64,000 bases of DNA from Olsenella porci (GTDB lineage: Bacteria; Actinomycetota; Coriobacteriia; Coriobacteriales; Atopobiaceae): NCBI RefSeq assembly GCF_009695875.1, contig NZ_VUNC01000005.1, forward strand, positions 62,001 through 126,000. The letters run 5' to 3'. The notes under the pieces are model-generated. The model saw only the letters and a list, made by a program, of their open reading frames with translations, searched no databases and was not told the DNA's origin. A program made the position numbers and the translations under genes. Within the stretch, counting starts at the first letter, position 1. Each line of letters opens with the position of its first letter. This document shows positions 51,161 through 61,059 of the stretch, piece after piece.

Positions 51161-52381
51161 ATGGCAGACATGCTCACCCTCGAGGCGTTTGAGGAGGCAT
51201 CGGAGAAGGTCAAGGAGGTCACGCTCGAGACCAAGCTCGTCGAGAGCCCGTATTTCTCCGAGGCCTCGGGCAACCGCGTCTGGCTCAAGCCCGAAAACAT
51301 GCAGCGCACGGGCGCGTACAAGCTGCGCGGAGCCTACTACAAGATCTCGACGATGAGCCGCGAGGAGCTGGACCGCGGCGTCATCACCGCCAGCGCCGGC
51401 AACCACGCCCAGGGTGTCGCCTATGCCGCCACCCACGCGGGTGCCCGCTCCATCGTCGTGATGCCCACCACCACCCCGCTCATCAAGGTCGAGCGCACCA
51501 AGGGCTACGGTGCCGAGGTCATCCTGTACGGCGACGTCTTTGACGATGCCAAGGAGCGTGCCGTCGAGCTTGCCGAGCAGGAGGGTTACACCTACATTCC
51601 GCCCTTCAACGACACCACGGTCGCAACTGGGCAGGGCACCATCGCCATGGAGATCGTGCAGGAGCTTCCCCTGGTGGACACCATCCTGGTGCCCGTGGGC
51701 GGCGGCGGACTCGCCTGTGGCGTCTCGACCTTCGCCAAGCTGTACAACCCCAAGATTCGCGTGATTGGCGTGGAGCCCAAGGGCGCCGCAAGCCTCACTG
51801 CTGCCCTCGAGGCGGGTCACGTGACCAAGCTGCCCTCCGCCAACACCATCGCCGATGGTACCGCCGTCCTTGAGGTGGGCGACAAGGTCTTCCCCTACCT
51901 GCAGCAGAACCTGGATGACGTCCTGACCATCGACGACGACGAGCTGGTCGCCGCCTTCCTGGACATGGTCGAGAACCACAAGATGGTCGTGGAGAACTCC
52001 GGCCTGCTCACCGTTGCCGCCCTACACCACCTGCCCGCCGAGGGCAAGCGCGTGGTCGCCATCCTCTCGGGCGGAAACATGGACGTGATCACCATGTCCA
52101 GCGTCGTGCAGCATGGCCTGATCCAGCGCGGCCGCATCTTCACCGTGTCGGTGCTGCTGCCCGACCGCCCCGGCATGCTGGTGCGCGTCGCAAGCGTGAT
52201 CGCAGAGCAGAACGGCAACGTGATCAAGCTGGAGCACAACCAGTTCGTCTCGACCAACCGCAATGCCGCCGTCGAGCTGCGCACCACGATCGAGGCGTAC
52301 GGCGAGGACCACAAGAACCAGATCGTGGAGGCCCTGCGCCAGGCAGGCTTCAAGCCCACCGTGGTACAGACCTCCCTGTAA
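51161..52381 (+). CDS. ilvA: Threonine ammonia-lyase with one ACT domain
   Basis: 406 residues from the ATG at 51161. It converts threonine to 2-oxobutanoate, the first step to isoleucine, which fits the ilvDBNC operon 700 bases downstream. The PLP Lys is in the RTGAYKLRGA motif (about residue 52), ASAGNHAQGVAYAA binds substrate, and VPVGGGGLACG holds the PLP phosphate. Residues about 325-406 are one ACT domain (VLLPDRPGMLVRVASVIAE). The ~400-residue, single-ACT form is common in Actinobacteria and Firmicutes, and may be either biosynthetic or catabolic. Confidence 0.93.
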   Translation: MADMLTLEAFEEASEKVKEVTLETKLVESPYFSEASGNRVWLKPENMQRTGAYKLRGAYYKISTMSREELDRGVITASAGNHAQGVAYAATHAGARSIVVMPTTTPLIKVERTKGYGAEVILYGDVFDDAKERAVELAEQEGYTYIPPFNDTTVATGQGTIAMEIVQELPLVDTILVPVGGGGLACGVSTFAKLYNPKIRVIGVEPKGAASLTAALEAGHVTKLPSANTIADGTAVLEVGDKVFPYLQQNLDDVLTIDDDELVAAFLDMVENHKMVVENSGLLTVAALHHLPAEGKRVVAILSGGNMDVITMSSVVQHGLIQRGRIFTVSVLLPDRPGMLVRVASVIAEQNGNVIKLEHNQFVSTNRNAAVELRTTIEAYGEDHKNQIVEALRQAGFKPTVVQTSL

Positions 52382-53089
52382 GGACGCGGGGAGGGTGGCA
52401 GGCACCCACCCATCCCAGGCACAAAAGGGGCCGTCGTGGCGCATCGGGCGTCGCGGCGGCCCCGCTTGCGTGGCTCCGTCAGGCATGGGCGAGAAGAGCC
52501 CGCCACGCCGCCGCCATCCATCCCAGCGGCATTGGCAGCAACCCTACCGCCGCGCCTCTCTCACCCGCAGGACGAACCAGCTTTCGCCGCCATGGCATCA
52601 TGGCGGCATCCCCTTCAGGAAACGTATCGAATAATTCTGCCTGGGCGTTCATACATGTTAGGAACACGAGTCGCAGTAATACCACCGGTACGCAGGTGCA
52701 ACTTCGCTCACAGATATTCACGTAAAAAAGTTTTCCAAGATTGCCTGAATACCTTTTATGAGCCCTGATGGTGAATTAATACCGCCGTAACAGAGAACGG
52801 TTTCGCAAGGCGTATATTTCGTCGCACAGACTTGAGAACGGCGATGACGGGGCGAGTACGGGCCGCATCCATCACACAGCAAGCGGGCGAATCTGAGAAC
52901 CCGCGGTGGACGGCCAAGAACACCCCCTGAGCCGCTCGGACGAGAGCCTTGGAGGGCATCGGGCGATCCCCGGTTGCCAGGCGAGGCGAAACCGGGCCGG
53001 GACCCACCGTTACGGGCATCGAGGAGGCGCTGGGCGCCCGTCTCGCTATTCTCACGCCAGCAAGCGTAGGGGGGAAGCGAGAGGTGACC
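52382..53089. other. 708-base region between ilvA and ilvD
   Basis: A weak hairpin GGGGCCG/CGGCCCC (52427-52433 with 52457-52463) may end the ilvA mRNA. From about 52612 to 52830 the DNA is A+T-rich and probably holds the ilvD promoter. A hairpin CCCGGTT/AACCGGG lies near 52972-52996 in the expected ilvD leader. A leader like this before branched-chain genes could be regulatory, but I see no convincing leader peptide, T-box or riboswitch. Confidence 0.45.
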
Positions 53090-54754
53090 ATGCAACTTCG
53101 AAGCGATGCCATAAAGCAGGGTCTGGCCAGGGCTCCTCACAGGAGCCTCCTTAAGGCAGACGGATTGACCGACGAGGAGCTCGAGCGCCCGCTCGTGGCT
53201 GTTGTCTCGTCCCAGAACGAGGTAATCCCGGGCCACATCCACCTGGACAAGATCGCCGAGGCCGTCAAGGCCGGTGTCCGCATGGCAGGCGGCACCCCAC
53301 TGCAGGTCAACACCATCGGCGTGTGCGACGGCATCGCCATGAACCACGAGGGCATGCGCTTCTCGCTCACCAGCCGCGAGGTCATCGCCGACTCCGTGGA
53401 ATGCGCCATCCAAGGCCACCAGTTTGACGCCATGGTCCTGATTCCCAGCTGCGACAAGATCGTCCCTGGCATGCTCATCGCCGCGTGCCGCCTGGACATC
53501 CCCACCGTGCTGGTCTCGGGTGGCCCTATGCTCGCCGGCCGTGGCCGTCACGGGGAGGAGACCGACCTCAACAGTCTGTTTGACGCCGCCGGCCAGGTAA
53601 CCGCAGGCACCATGACCGAGGACGAGATGCACTGGCTCGAGAACACCGCCTGCCCCACCTGCGGAAGCTGCTCGGGCATGTTCACCGCAAACTCCATCTG
53701 CTGCCTGGCAGAGGCGCTTGGCATCGCGCTCCCCGGCAACGGGACCATCCCCGCCGTGTACTCCGCGCGCATCCGCCTGGCGAAGCACGCCGGCATGAAG
53801 GTCATGGAGCTCCTCGAGAAGGGCATCACCGCCCGTCAGATCATCGACGCCCGTGCCGTGCGTAACGGCATGGCACTTGACCAGGCCTTCGGGGGTTCCA
53901 CCAACACCATGCTGCATCTGACCGCCATCGCCCACGCGGCGGGATGCCCCGTCACCATGGACGACTGGGACAAGGCCTGCTCCGCCACGCCCAACATCGT
54001 GCGCCTGGCGCCCGCCGGCCCGCTCCACATCCAGGACCTCAACGACGTTGGCGGCGTCTCCGTCATCATCGGCGAGCTTGGCCGCAACGGCCTGCTGGAC
54101 CTCACCGCCAACACCTGCCACGGTACCGTAGGCGACTGGGTCAAGCAGTGCCCGCCCGTGGACGGCAAGGTCGTTCGCCCGGTAAGCGACCCCTACTCCC
54201 CCGACGGTGGCCTCAAGGTCATGCGCGGGAGCCTCGCGCCAGACTGCGGAGTGGTCAAGAAGAGCGCCGTGGACCCCAGCATGTACCAGCACACCGGCCC
54301 CGCTCGCGTGTTTGACTCGGAGGAGAGCGCCTGCGACGCCATCTTTGGAGGCAAGATCAAGCCGGGCGACGTCGTGGTCATTCGCTACGAGGGCCCGGCG
54401 GGTGGCCCCGGCATGCGCGAGATGCTGACCCCAACCTCTGCCATCTGCGGCATGGGCCTGGCAAAGTCCGTCGCACTCATCACCGACGGTCGCTTCTCTG
54501 GTGCCAGCAAGGGCCCGTGCGTTGGACACGTGAGCCCCGAGGCTGCAGCCGGTGGTCCCATCGCGCTGGTTCACGAGGGTGACGAGATCGCCATCGACAT
54601 CGAGGCCGGCACCATCGACCTCCTGGTGGACGAGGACGAGCTCGAGCGCCGCCGCGCCGCATGGGAGCCGCCCGCGCCCAAGTACACCACCGGAGTTCTT
54701 TCCCGTTACGCAAAGCTCGTGACCAGCGCAGACAAGGGGGCCTACCTCTCATGA
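53090..54754 (+). CDS. ilvD: Dihydroxy-acid dehydratase
   Basis: 554 residues from the ATG at 53090, with GAGAGG upstream; this is the normal IlvD length, and longer upstream readings are not conserved. It dehydrates 2,3-dihydroxy-isovalerate and -methylvalerate to the keto acids of valine and isoleucine. Cluster cysteines are in [21 protein letters not shown] and [30 protein letters not shown] and [21 protein letters not shown] are the typical later motifs. The stop overlaps the ilvB start (ATGA). Confidence 0.96.
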   Translation: MQLRSDAIKQGLARAPHRSLLKADGLTDEELERPLVAVVSSQNEVIPGHIHLDKIAEAVKAGVRMAGGTPLQVNTIGVCDGIAMNHEGMRFSLTSREVIADSVECAIQGHQFDAMVLIPSCDKIVPGMLIAACRLDIPTVLVSGGPMLAGRGRHGEETDLNSLFDAAGQVTAGTMTEDEMHWLENTACPTCGSCSGMFTANSICCLAEALGIALPGNGTIPAVYSARIRLAKHAGMKVMELLEKGITARQIIDARAVRNGMALDQAFGGSTNTMLHLTAIAHAAGCPVTMDDWDKACSATPNIVRLAPAGPLHIQDLNDVGGVSVIIGELGRNGLLDLTANTCHGTVGDWVKQCPPVDGKVVRPVSDPYSPDGGLKVMRGSLAPDCGVVKKSAVDPSMYQHTGPARVFDSEESACDAIFGGKIKPGDVVVIRYEGPAGGPGMREMLTPTSAICGMGLAKSVALITDGRFSGASKGPCVGHVSPEAAAGGPIALVHEGDEIAIDIEAGTIDLLVDEDELERRRAAWEPPAPKYTTGVLSRYAKLVTSADKGAYLS

Positions 54755-56661
54755 CGACTCACGCAAGCAGCCTCGAGGAGAAGCTCGCCCGCAAGGAGAC
54801 CGCACTGGAGGGCAAGCCCTTTGGCCCTGGCAGCCACACGGAGCACGAGGGCAAGACCATGACCGGCGCCCAGGCGATCATCGCCTCCCTGGAGGCCGAG
54901 GGCGTCGACACGATCTTTGGCTACCCCGGAGGGCAGGCCATCAAGATCTACGACGCGCTGTACGACTCCAAGAAGATCCACCACGTGCTTGCGCGCCACG
55001 AGCAGGGTGCCACGCACATGGCAGACGGTTACGCCCGTGCCACCGGCAAGGTGGGCGTTGTGCTGGTGACCAGCGGTCCCGGCGCAACCAACACCGTTAC
55101 CGGCATCATGACGGCCTACATGGACTCCGTGCCCCTGGTGGTCATCACGGGCCAGGTCACCCGCGGCGTCATTGGCACCGACTCGTTCCAGGAGTCCGAC
55201 ATCGTGGGCATCACCATGCCCGTGGTCAAGCACTCCTTCCTCCTGCAGTCCACCAAGGATCTCACGCGAACCTTCCGCGAGGCCTTCTACATCGCCTCCA
55301 CCGGGCGTCCCGGCCCCGTGCTGATCGACGTGCCGAGCGACATCTCGGGCGAGAAGATGGTGTTCCATTACCCGGACTCCATCAGCATCCCCAGCTACAA
55401 GCCCACCTACCGTGGCAACGCCAAGCAGGTGAAGCAGGCGGCAAGCCTGATCACCAAGGCCAAGCGCCCCCTCCTCTACGCCGGAGGTGGCATCGTGACC
55501 AGCCACGCCTGCCAGGAGCTGATCGCGCTCGCCGAGCGCATGCAGATCCCCGTGGTGACCTCGCTCATGGGCAAGGGCGCCATGCCCTGCTCCAACCCGC
55601 TCAACCTCGGCCCCGTGGGCATGCACGGCTCCAAGTACGCAAACATGGCCGTGACGGAGTGTGACCTGCTCATCGCCGTGGGGGCTCGCTTCTCCGACCG
55701 CGTGACCGGCAAGGTCTCGGAGTTTGCCCCACATGCCAAGATCATTCACATCGACATCGACCCAGCGGAGATTGGCAAGATCATCAACCCCGTGGTCCCG
55801 ATCGTAGGTGACGCACGCGTGGTGCTTGCCTCCATCAACGAGAGGCTCGAGAAGCAGGACGCCAAACCCAACGACGAGCAGTGGGTGAAGGACGTGTTCT
55901 CCTGGCGCGAGCGCTGGCCGTTCTACACCAAGGACTTTGACGACTTCCCCAACGCGATCGCTCCCGAGGTCGTGCTCTCCAAGCTCTCCGACAAGCTCGA
56001 CCCCGAGGCCTCCATCGTCACCACCGAGGTGGGTCAGCACCAGATGTGGGCACACCAGAACATCCACCGCGAGCACGCGCGCACGTTCCTCTCGTCCGGT
56101 GGAGCGGGCACCATGGGCTTTGGCTTCCCCGCCGCCATCGGTGCAAAGATTGGCTGCCCCGATGACGAGGTGGTGTGCGTAGCGGGAGACGGCTCCCTGC
56201 AGATGAACATCCAGGAGATGGCCACCGCACGCGCGGAGAACTGCCCCGTCAAGGTCCTGCTCATCGACAACCACACGCTGGGCATGGTCTATCAGTGGCA
56301 GTCGCTGTTCTATAACAGGCGCTTCTCGTTTACCCAGCTGCCCACCGACGACCCCGACTTCGTCAAGCTAGCCGAGGCCTACGGATGGAAGGCGGCTCGC
56401 ATCTCGCGCCCCGAGGAGGTCGACGCCGCCCTGGACCAGATGCTCGCATCCGACCAGCCCTACCTGTTGGATGTGGTCATCCCCAAGGACCAGACCGTGT
56501 ACCCCATGGTCGCCCCGGGAGCACCCATCGACGACATCATCGGCGCGCTGGACGTCACGCTTGGCGGCGTCCGAGTGACCGAGAAGGGCTTTGGCAAGGG
56601 CGTAAAGCCAAAGTCGCTGGAAGATGCTCTGGACGAAGAGGAGAGGGAGGGTGACGAGTGA
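54751..56661 (+). CDS. ilvB: Acetolactate synthase large subunit
   Basis: 636 residues. Joins two pyruvates, or pyruvate and 2-oxobutanoate, using thiamine diphosphate. The catalytic Glu is in [31 protein letters not shown] follows, and the diphosphate/Mg site is [15 protein letters not shown] with NNHTLGM-type [12 protein letters not shown]. About 38 residues precede the usual [25 protein letters not shown] start, so the true start could be the later Met, although the ATGA overlap with ilvD supports the longer one. Works with IlvN, whose gene overlaps its stop. Confidence 0.95.
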   Translation: MTTHASSLEEKLARKETALEGKPFGPGSHTEHEGKTMTGAQAIIASLEAEGVDTIFGYPGGQAIKIYDALYDSKKIHHVLARHEQGATHMADGYARATGKVGVVLVTSGPGATNTVTGIMTAYMDSVPLVVITGQVTRGVIGTDSFQESDIVGITMPVVKHSFLLQSTKDLTRTFREAFYIASTGRPGPVLIDVPSDISGEKMVFHYPDSISIPSYKPTYRGNAKQVKQAASLITKAKRPLLYAGGGIVTSHACQELIALAERMQIPVVTSLMGKGAMPCSNPLNLGPVGMHGSKYANMAVTECDLLIAVGARFSDRVTGKVSEFAPHAKIIHIDIDPAEIGKIINPVVPIVGDARVVLASINERLEKQDAKPNDEQWVKDVFSWRERWPFYTKDFDDFPNAIAPEVVLSKLSDKLDPEASIVTTEVGQHQMWAHQNIHREHARTFLSSGGAGTMGFGFPAAIGAKIGCPDDEVVCVAGDGSLQMNIQEMATARAENCPVKVLLIDNHTLGMVYQWQSLFYNRRFSFTQLPTDDPDFVKLAEAYGWKAARISRPEEVDAALDQMLASDQPYLLDVVIPKDQTVYPMVAPGAPIDDIIGALDVTLGGVRVTEKGFGKGVKPKSLEDALDEEEREGDE

Positions 56662-57143
56662 TGAAGCACATATTGTCTGTGCTCGTCGAGAACAAGCCCG
56701 GCGTGCTGTCCCGCGTGACGGGCATGATCTCGCGTCGCGGCTTCAACATCGGGTCGCTCACCGTGGCCCCCACCGAGGACGAGACCCTCTCGCGCATGAC
56801 CATCATCGTCGAGGCTGACGAAGTGGGATTTGAGCAGATCACCAAGCAGCTTCACAAGCTGGTCTCCGTGTTCAAGATCTCGGACCTGACCGAGGACGAC
56901 GCCATCGAGCGCGAGCTTGTCCTGTTCAAGGTCCAGTGCGCTCCCGAGCGCCGCCACGAGATCATCGAGATCGCCAACGTGTTTCGCGCCAACGTCGTGG
57001 ACGTGGGCAGGAACACCCTCACGGTCGAGGCAACGGGTACCGAGAGCAAGCTCGATGCCATGGAGAACCTCTTCCGCGCCTACGGAATCCGCCAGCTCAC
57101 GCGCACCGGCAAGATCGCGATGTCACGCGGGCACGACCAGTAG
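56661..57143 (+). CDS. ilvN: Acetolactate synthase small (regulatory) subunit
   Basis: 160 residues from the ATG at 56661 that shares its A with the ilvB stop; GGGAGGGTGA precedes it. The N-terminal ACT domain, HILSVLVENKPGVLSRVTGMISRRGFNIGSLTV, binds valine for feedback inhibition. The C-terminal half (LVLFKVQCAPERRHEIIEIANVFRANVVDVG) is the usual IlvN extension. Normal length. Confidence 0.95.
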   Translation: MKHILSVLVENKPGVLSRVTGMISRRGFNIGSLTVAPTEDETLSRMTIIVEADEVGFEQITKQLHKLVSVFKISDLTEDDAIERELVLFKVQCAPERRHEIIEIANVFRANVVDVGRNTLTVEATGTESKLDAMENLFRAYGIRQLTRTGKIAMSRGHDQ

Positions 57144-57283
57144 GCCACGACACCACGCGCGGGGAACGCCATGAGTGAAAGGAAGACGAGACCCGCACGC
57201 TTTTCTCACTTGGCTTTACCCGCCCACCCGGGGCGGAGAGAGCATAGTTCTGCAAGCAGGAACGAAAGAAAGGAAGCACCAGC

Positions 57284-58288
57284 ATGGCCGTTACCATCTA
57301 CTACGAGAAGGATTGCGATCCCTCCATCATCCAGGGGAAGAAGGTCGCCATCATCGGGTACGGCTCCCAGGGTCACGCCCATGCTCAGAACCTCAGGGAT
57401 TCTGGCGTGGACGTCCGTGTTGGCCTGCGCGAGGGCTCCAAGTCTGCCGAGAAGGCCCGCGAGGCTGGCCTCAAGGTGACCGACATGGCGACCGCCACCA
57501 AGGAGGCCGACGTCGTCATGGTCCTGACGCCTGACGAGACCCAGCCCGCCGTGTACAAGGAGTTCATCGAGCCCAACCTGGAGCCCGGCAACACCCTGGC
57601 CTTCGCCCATGGCTTCAACATCCACTACGGCTACATCAAGGCTCCCGAGGGCGTCAACGTGATCATGGTCGCCCCCAAGGGCCCGGGCCACATCGTGCGC
57701 CGTCAGTACGTCGAGGGCTCTGGCGTGCCCGATCTGGTTTGCGTTGAGAAGGACGCCACCGGCGACGCCATGGACCTGGCCATGTCCTACGCATGGGCAC
57801 TTGGTGGAGCCCGCGCCGGCCTCATCAAGGCGACCTTTGCCGAGGAGACCGAGGAGGACCTCTTTGGCGAGCAGGCAGTCCTGTGCGGCGGCCTCGTCGA
57901 GCTGGTCAAGGCCGGCTTCGAGACCCTGACCGAGGCTGGCTACCCCGAGGAGCTCGCGTACTTTGAGTGCTATCACGAGATGAAGATGATCGTGGACCTG
58001 ATGTACGAGAAGGGCATCCACTTCATGAACTACTCCATCTCCAACACCGCCGAGTACGGCGAGTACTACGCTGGTCCGCTCGTGATCAACGACAAGTCGC
58101 GTGAGGCCATGAAGTACATCCTCAAGCGCATCCAGGACGGCTCCTTCGCACAGGAGTTCGTGGACGACTGCAACAACGGCCACAAGAAGCTCCTCGAGCA
58201 GCGCGAGAAGATCAACACTCACCCCATCGAGACCACCGGCGCCCGCGTGCGCTCCATGTTCTCCTGGCTCAGCAAGGACGAGGACTAG
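57284..58288 (+). CDS. ilvC: Ketol-acid reductoisomerase
   Basis: 334 residues, the short class I form, from the ATG at 57284 with AAAGGAAG upstream. It turns acetolactate into dihydroxy-isovalerate with NAD(P)H and Mg2+. The Rossmann motif is [15 protein letters not shown], and the Mg site is in [29 protein letters not shown] and later YFECYHEMK. It follows ilvN after 140 bases and is closed by a perfect terminator. The gap has no terminator, so it belongs to the same operon, perhaps with an extra promoter. Confidence 0.96.
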   Translation: MAVTIYYEKDCDPSIIQGKKVAIIGYGSQGHAHAQNLRDSGVDVRVGLREGSKSAEKAREAGLKVTDMATATKEADVVMVLTPDETQPAVYKEFIEPNLEPGNTLAFAHGFNIHYGYIKAPEGVNVIMVAPKGPGHIVRRQYVEGSGVPDLVCVEKDATGDAMDLAMSYAWALGGARAGLIKATFAEETEEDLFGEQAVLCGGLVELVKAGFETLTEAGYPEELAYFECYHEMKMIVDLMYEKGIHFMNYSISNTAEYGEYYAGPLVINDKSREAMKYILKRIQDGSFAQEFVDDCNNGHKKLLEQREKINTHPIETTGARVRSMFSWLSKDED

Positions 58289-58322
58289 TTTCAGTCATCG
58301 CCTCAGCGGGATGGTAGGCAGG

Positions 58323-58356
58323 GGGGTCGACCCGGCAATGGGTCGACCCCTTTCTT
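58323..58356 (+). terminator. Intrinsic terminator of the ilv operon
   Basis: A perfect 11-base stem, GGGGTCGACCC (58323-58333) with GGGTCGACCCC (58340-58350), loop GGCAAT, then TTTCTT. It lies 35 bases past the ilvC stop. Confidence 0.92.
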
Positions 58357-58466
58357 GTGGGTTTGGACGAGGTGAAGACAGGTTTGGACAGGGGGAGGCC
58401 AACGGGTTCCCGCCACGCCTGCCCGCCGGAACGGCACCTCTCCCCCACACCAGCCCCAGCAGAGCA

Positions 58467-58523
58467 GTCTCATAAGACTTGATGCGTTTAAGAGGGTCCT
58501 AACCGCGTCAAGTCTTACGACAC
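58467..58523. promoter_or_regulatory. 57-base inverted repeat before the YdjM-like gene
   Basis: Arms of 20 bases (58467-58486 and 58504-58523) agree in 17 positions; core TAAGACTTGA...TCAAGTCTTA. It is separated from the ilv terminator and sits 120 bases before the next start codon, so it may be an operator. The remaining gap 58289-58644 shows nothing else. Confidence 0.5.
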
Positions 58524-58644
58524 AGGGAGAGTGACATTTCAAACGGGCGGGGTGTGCGCTATCCCGTTGGCATAAGCTGGGATGCCGGGGAGGGGATGAG
58601 CAAGGGGTCCGGCTCCCTCCGGCAGCAAGAACGGTGGAGGCTCG

Positions 58645-59250
58645 ATGACCGGGAAAACCCACATAGCCGTTGGGGCAGCGTCCGCCCTGGCACTCACACG
58701 AGTTGGGTTCGCCGACCCCGCCCCAGCACTTGCATGCTTGGCGGCAGGGGCGGTGGGAGGTTTGCTGCCCGATGCAGACGTGGGTTCGAGCGAGGCATCC
58801 CGTCAGCTCAGACGGGCATGGGCGTTCCTCGCCGTGGTGGTCGCCGCGGCTGCGGTGGCGGACGGGACCCTGGGGCTTGCCCTTCTCCCCCAGTTGGCCC
58901 TTGCCATCGCCTCGCTGGGGATGCCTCAGATTGCCGGCGTCGCCATACTGGTTGCTGTCTGCGCATGCGGCAGAGCCTCTGGTCACAGGGGGTTCTCGCA
59001 TTCCCTGCTGGCGCTGGGTACCACATTTGCCGCCATGCGTCTCGCGCTGCCCTCGGTCGCCCTCTCCCTTACTGCGGGATACGCATCGCACATAGCGTTG
59101 GACTTCCTGAACAAGAAGCCGGAGCGCCTGCTCTGGCCCCTGGCGAGCGGACAGCGCCTGGGCCTCCTCAAGTCGGGCGGGCTGGCAGACGCGCTGCTCT
59201 TTGTGGCGGGGATCGGTGCCGTGGCGGTCTTGCTCGCGGGGCCGCGGTAG
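58645..59250 (+). CDS. YdjM-like membrane-bound metal-dependent hydrolase
   Basis: 201 residues. The family pattern (DUF457/YdjM) is present: His in GKTHIAVGAAS (about residue 6), Asp pair in GGLLPDADVGSS (about 41-44), GHRGFSHSLLALG (about 112-124) and GYASHIALDFLNKKPERLLWP (about 144-164). These His/Asp residues lie between four or five membrane segments. YdjM-like proteins are membrane-embedded putative metal hydrolases, possibly acting on lipids; the function is unproven. It is transcribed alone. Confidence 0.85.
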   Translation: MTGKTHIAVGAASALALTRVGFADPAPALACLAAGAVGGLLPDADVGSSEASRQLRRAWAFLAVVVAAAAVADGTLGLALLPQLALAIASLGMPQIAGVAILVAVCACGRASGHRGFSHSLLALGTTFAAMRLALPSVALSLTAGYASHIALDFLNKKPERLLWPLASGQRLGLLKSGGLADALLFVAGIGAVAVLLAGPR

Positions 59251-59507
59251 AGGAGCGAGGCCATCGGGGCGGCATGTCGGTGACTGGCGAGCGCATAAAG
59301 GCCAGGTCGCACCGCTCCGCGGATCGGGGGAGGCAGAGCGGGCGCGCCTCGAGCAGTGAGCAGGCTGCCGCAGGCCAGACCTCCATACCCGGAGCGCCCC
59401 TGGCGCAGGCCCCGCGGGCAAAAGCCGACTCCTCCGCACCCCAAACGGGGCGCCCCGGACTTCATCCGAGACGCCCCCAACGGGATGTGCCTCATGCGAG
59501 ACGGGCC

Positions 59508-60230
59508 TTATACCTCTCCCCCATCGCCGCGGCAGCGACGCAGCACCATGCCAACGGCGATCGCCGCGAGCGCGAGGAGGCCGATTCCCACCCAAGCGCT
59601 GGACGAGGCGTCACCCGTCTTCGGCAGCCGGAGGGACGAGACCACGGAGCTGACACCGGTCTTGGGCGTTGTCTTTGACGTGGGCTTGGATGGTGTTTCG
59701 CCACTTGGAACGGGCCTCGACGGGGCGTCGTAGGCATTGGAGAACACGCAGCCATCAGACTTGAGGCGCTGGGAGTCCTCCACGACCACCGTGGCCCTTA
59801 GCGCTTGCGCCGCGTCGTCCCACATTGCGTAGACGCGCACCTCAAATACCTGCGTGTCGTACGTCCAACCCGAGGCATCGGCAGAGACCTGCTTCACTGT
59901 GTAGGTGTGCAGGCCCACCCCGTCGAGGGTGAGGTCAAAGTACGCCGTCCCCGCACCCGTGATGCTCACGGTAGACTGTGCGGGGGCAAGGACCTCGTCC
60001 TCCGTCGGACTCATCACGAAGGCGAAGGTCTGGGCAGGGGCGGGCTGGTCACCCGTGACGGTGACCGAGACGGGCACCCTCACGTTGACCTGGATCCCCT
60101 CGGCGAGGGCTGCCGACGGCATGGCGAGCGCCAGGACACAGAGCAGGGAGAGGGCGGACCCGAGTGCCACCAGAATCCTCCCGGCAACACCTCCCCGTCC
60201 CGCATGTGCGTGTGATGCGTGCTTGAACAT
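59508..60230 (-). CDS. LPKTG-anchored FctA-type pilin/surface protein
   Basis: 240 residues from the ATG at 60230. Residues 1-43 are a signal peptide ending in ALAEG. Residues about 45-170 are one FctA/Spy0128-like pilin domain (TYTVKQVSADASGWTYDTQVFEVRVYAMWDD), in which a Lys-Asn isopeptide bond is expected. A Ser/Thr/Pro/Lys-rich linker follows. The C-terminus has LPKTG (202-206), a hydrophobic segment and an RRCRGDGG tail: a sortase substrate anchored to the wall. A second similar motif, TPKTG, lies at 188-192. The other pilins of the operon carry PDTG motifs instead, so this one may be handled by a different sortase. Confidence 0.88.
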   Translation of the reverse strand: MFKHASHAHAGRGGVAGRILVALGSALSLLCVLALAMPSAALAEGIQVNVRVPVSVTVTGDQPAPAQTFAFVMSPTEDEVLAPAQSTVSITGAGTAYFDLTLDGVGLHTYTVKQVSADASGWTYDTQVFEVRVYAMWDDAAQALRATVVVEDSQRLKSDGCVFSNAYDAPSRPVPSGETPSKPTSKTTPKTGVSSVVSSLRLPKTGDASSSAWVGIGLLALAAIAVGMVLRRCRGDGGEV

Positions 60231-60280
60231 GTCTGACTTCCCTCTTCCGTACTCTGGCCTGCGGCCCAAAGGCCGCCTGG

Positions 60281-61054
60281 CTACGCGTTGTCTGCCTGCT
60301 GGCGACCCGTGACCTTGCAGATGACGACGGTCCTCTCGTTGGTGCCTTCGGAGGAGCACGTGGACAGCGCGATGAGACGATCGCTCCCCACCAGGCTTCC
60401 CTCCCTCAGGTAGGTTGCCTCCGCCTCCAGCTTCTGGATGACCTGCGGCACCCTCGTGGAGTCCGCCGGCGTGGAAAACAGCACGCCGTCGTAGGCATCG
60501 GCCTTGATCACCGCACACACCTGGAGGCTGAGCGTCTCGCTGGGAAGGTACAGGATCGCGCGCTGGTTTGCGTTGAAGAAACCCTCGTCCAGGAACTTGT
60601 CCAGATCGCCGAACATCTTGCCCGCCTGCATGTGGTGTCCGTAAAGGACCTCGTACGTCTCCTCAAAGTCGGGATCGCACTCGGAATCAAGGAGAATGCT
60701 TCCTGACGCCCCGTCATTCCCCTTTGCATCCTTGTCCAGGTACTCGAAGTTGTCCTCTCCCTGCACCACCGGATGGTCGATCCCGGTGTTGTCGACGGTG
60801 ATCCATGCCACGACGTCGGGGTTGAGCTTCCTCAGGTCCGCAAAGCCAAGGCCCGGCTCGTACTGGGAGTAGTCCGTTCCCTTAAGGACCTGGTTGGCAT
60901 CCCACAGGGCATAGCCCGCCAGTGCCGCCATAAGGAGGAGGACGACCGCGATGACCCAGGCGATCACGTGGTCGACCGCCCGGGCCGCCCGCTGCGAGGG
61001 TGCGAGCGACCCGTTGCGGCCATAGTCGCCGAAGCCGTCAGCGACCGAAGCCAT
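60281..61054 (-). CDS. Class B sortase (pilus type)
   Basis: 257 residues. One membrane segment (about 29-50) anchors the enzyme; the catalytic domain is outside. Catalytic His is H140 in YGHHMQAGKMF, Cys is C233 in LSTCSSEGTNERTVV, and Arg is R241. WITVDNTGIDHPVVQGEDNFEYL is the class B opening. It lies directly after the major pilin gene (5-base gap). FctA-type pili of streptococci are polymerised by a class B sortase (SrtC1), so this is the probable pilus polymerase, acting on the PDTG motifs. Confidence 0.92.
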   Translation of the reverse strand: MASVADGFGDYGRNGSLAPSQRAARAVDHVIAWVIAVVLLLMAALAGYALWDANQVLKGTDYSQYEPGLGFADLRKLNPDVVAWITVDNTGIDHPVVQGEDNFEYLDKDAKGNDGASGSILLDSECDPDFEETYEVLYGHHMQAGKMFGDLDKFLDEGFFNANQRAILYLPSETLSLQVCAVIKADAYDGVLFSTPADSTRVPQVIQKLEAEATYLREGSLVGSDRLIALSTCSSEGTNERTVVICKVTGRQQADNA

Positions 61055-61059
61055 ACCCG

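Noticed and set aside
52655-52768. Possible ilv leader peptide (codons for V-A-V-I-P-P-V near its start)
   Set aside because: No ribosome binding site, only scattered branched-chain codons and no terminator or alternative hairpin after it.
52900-52930. CCGCGGTGG near ilvD, faintly like a T-box sequence
   Set aside because: Wrong orientation relative to ilvD and no specifier stem or antiterminator; no gene lies downstream on the other strand.
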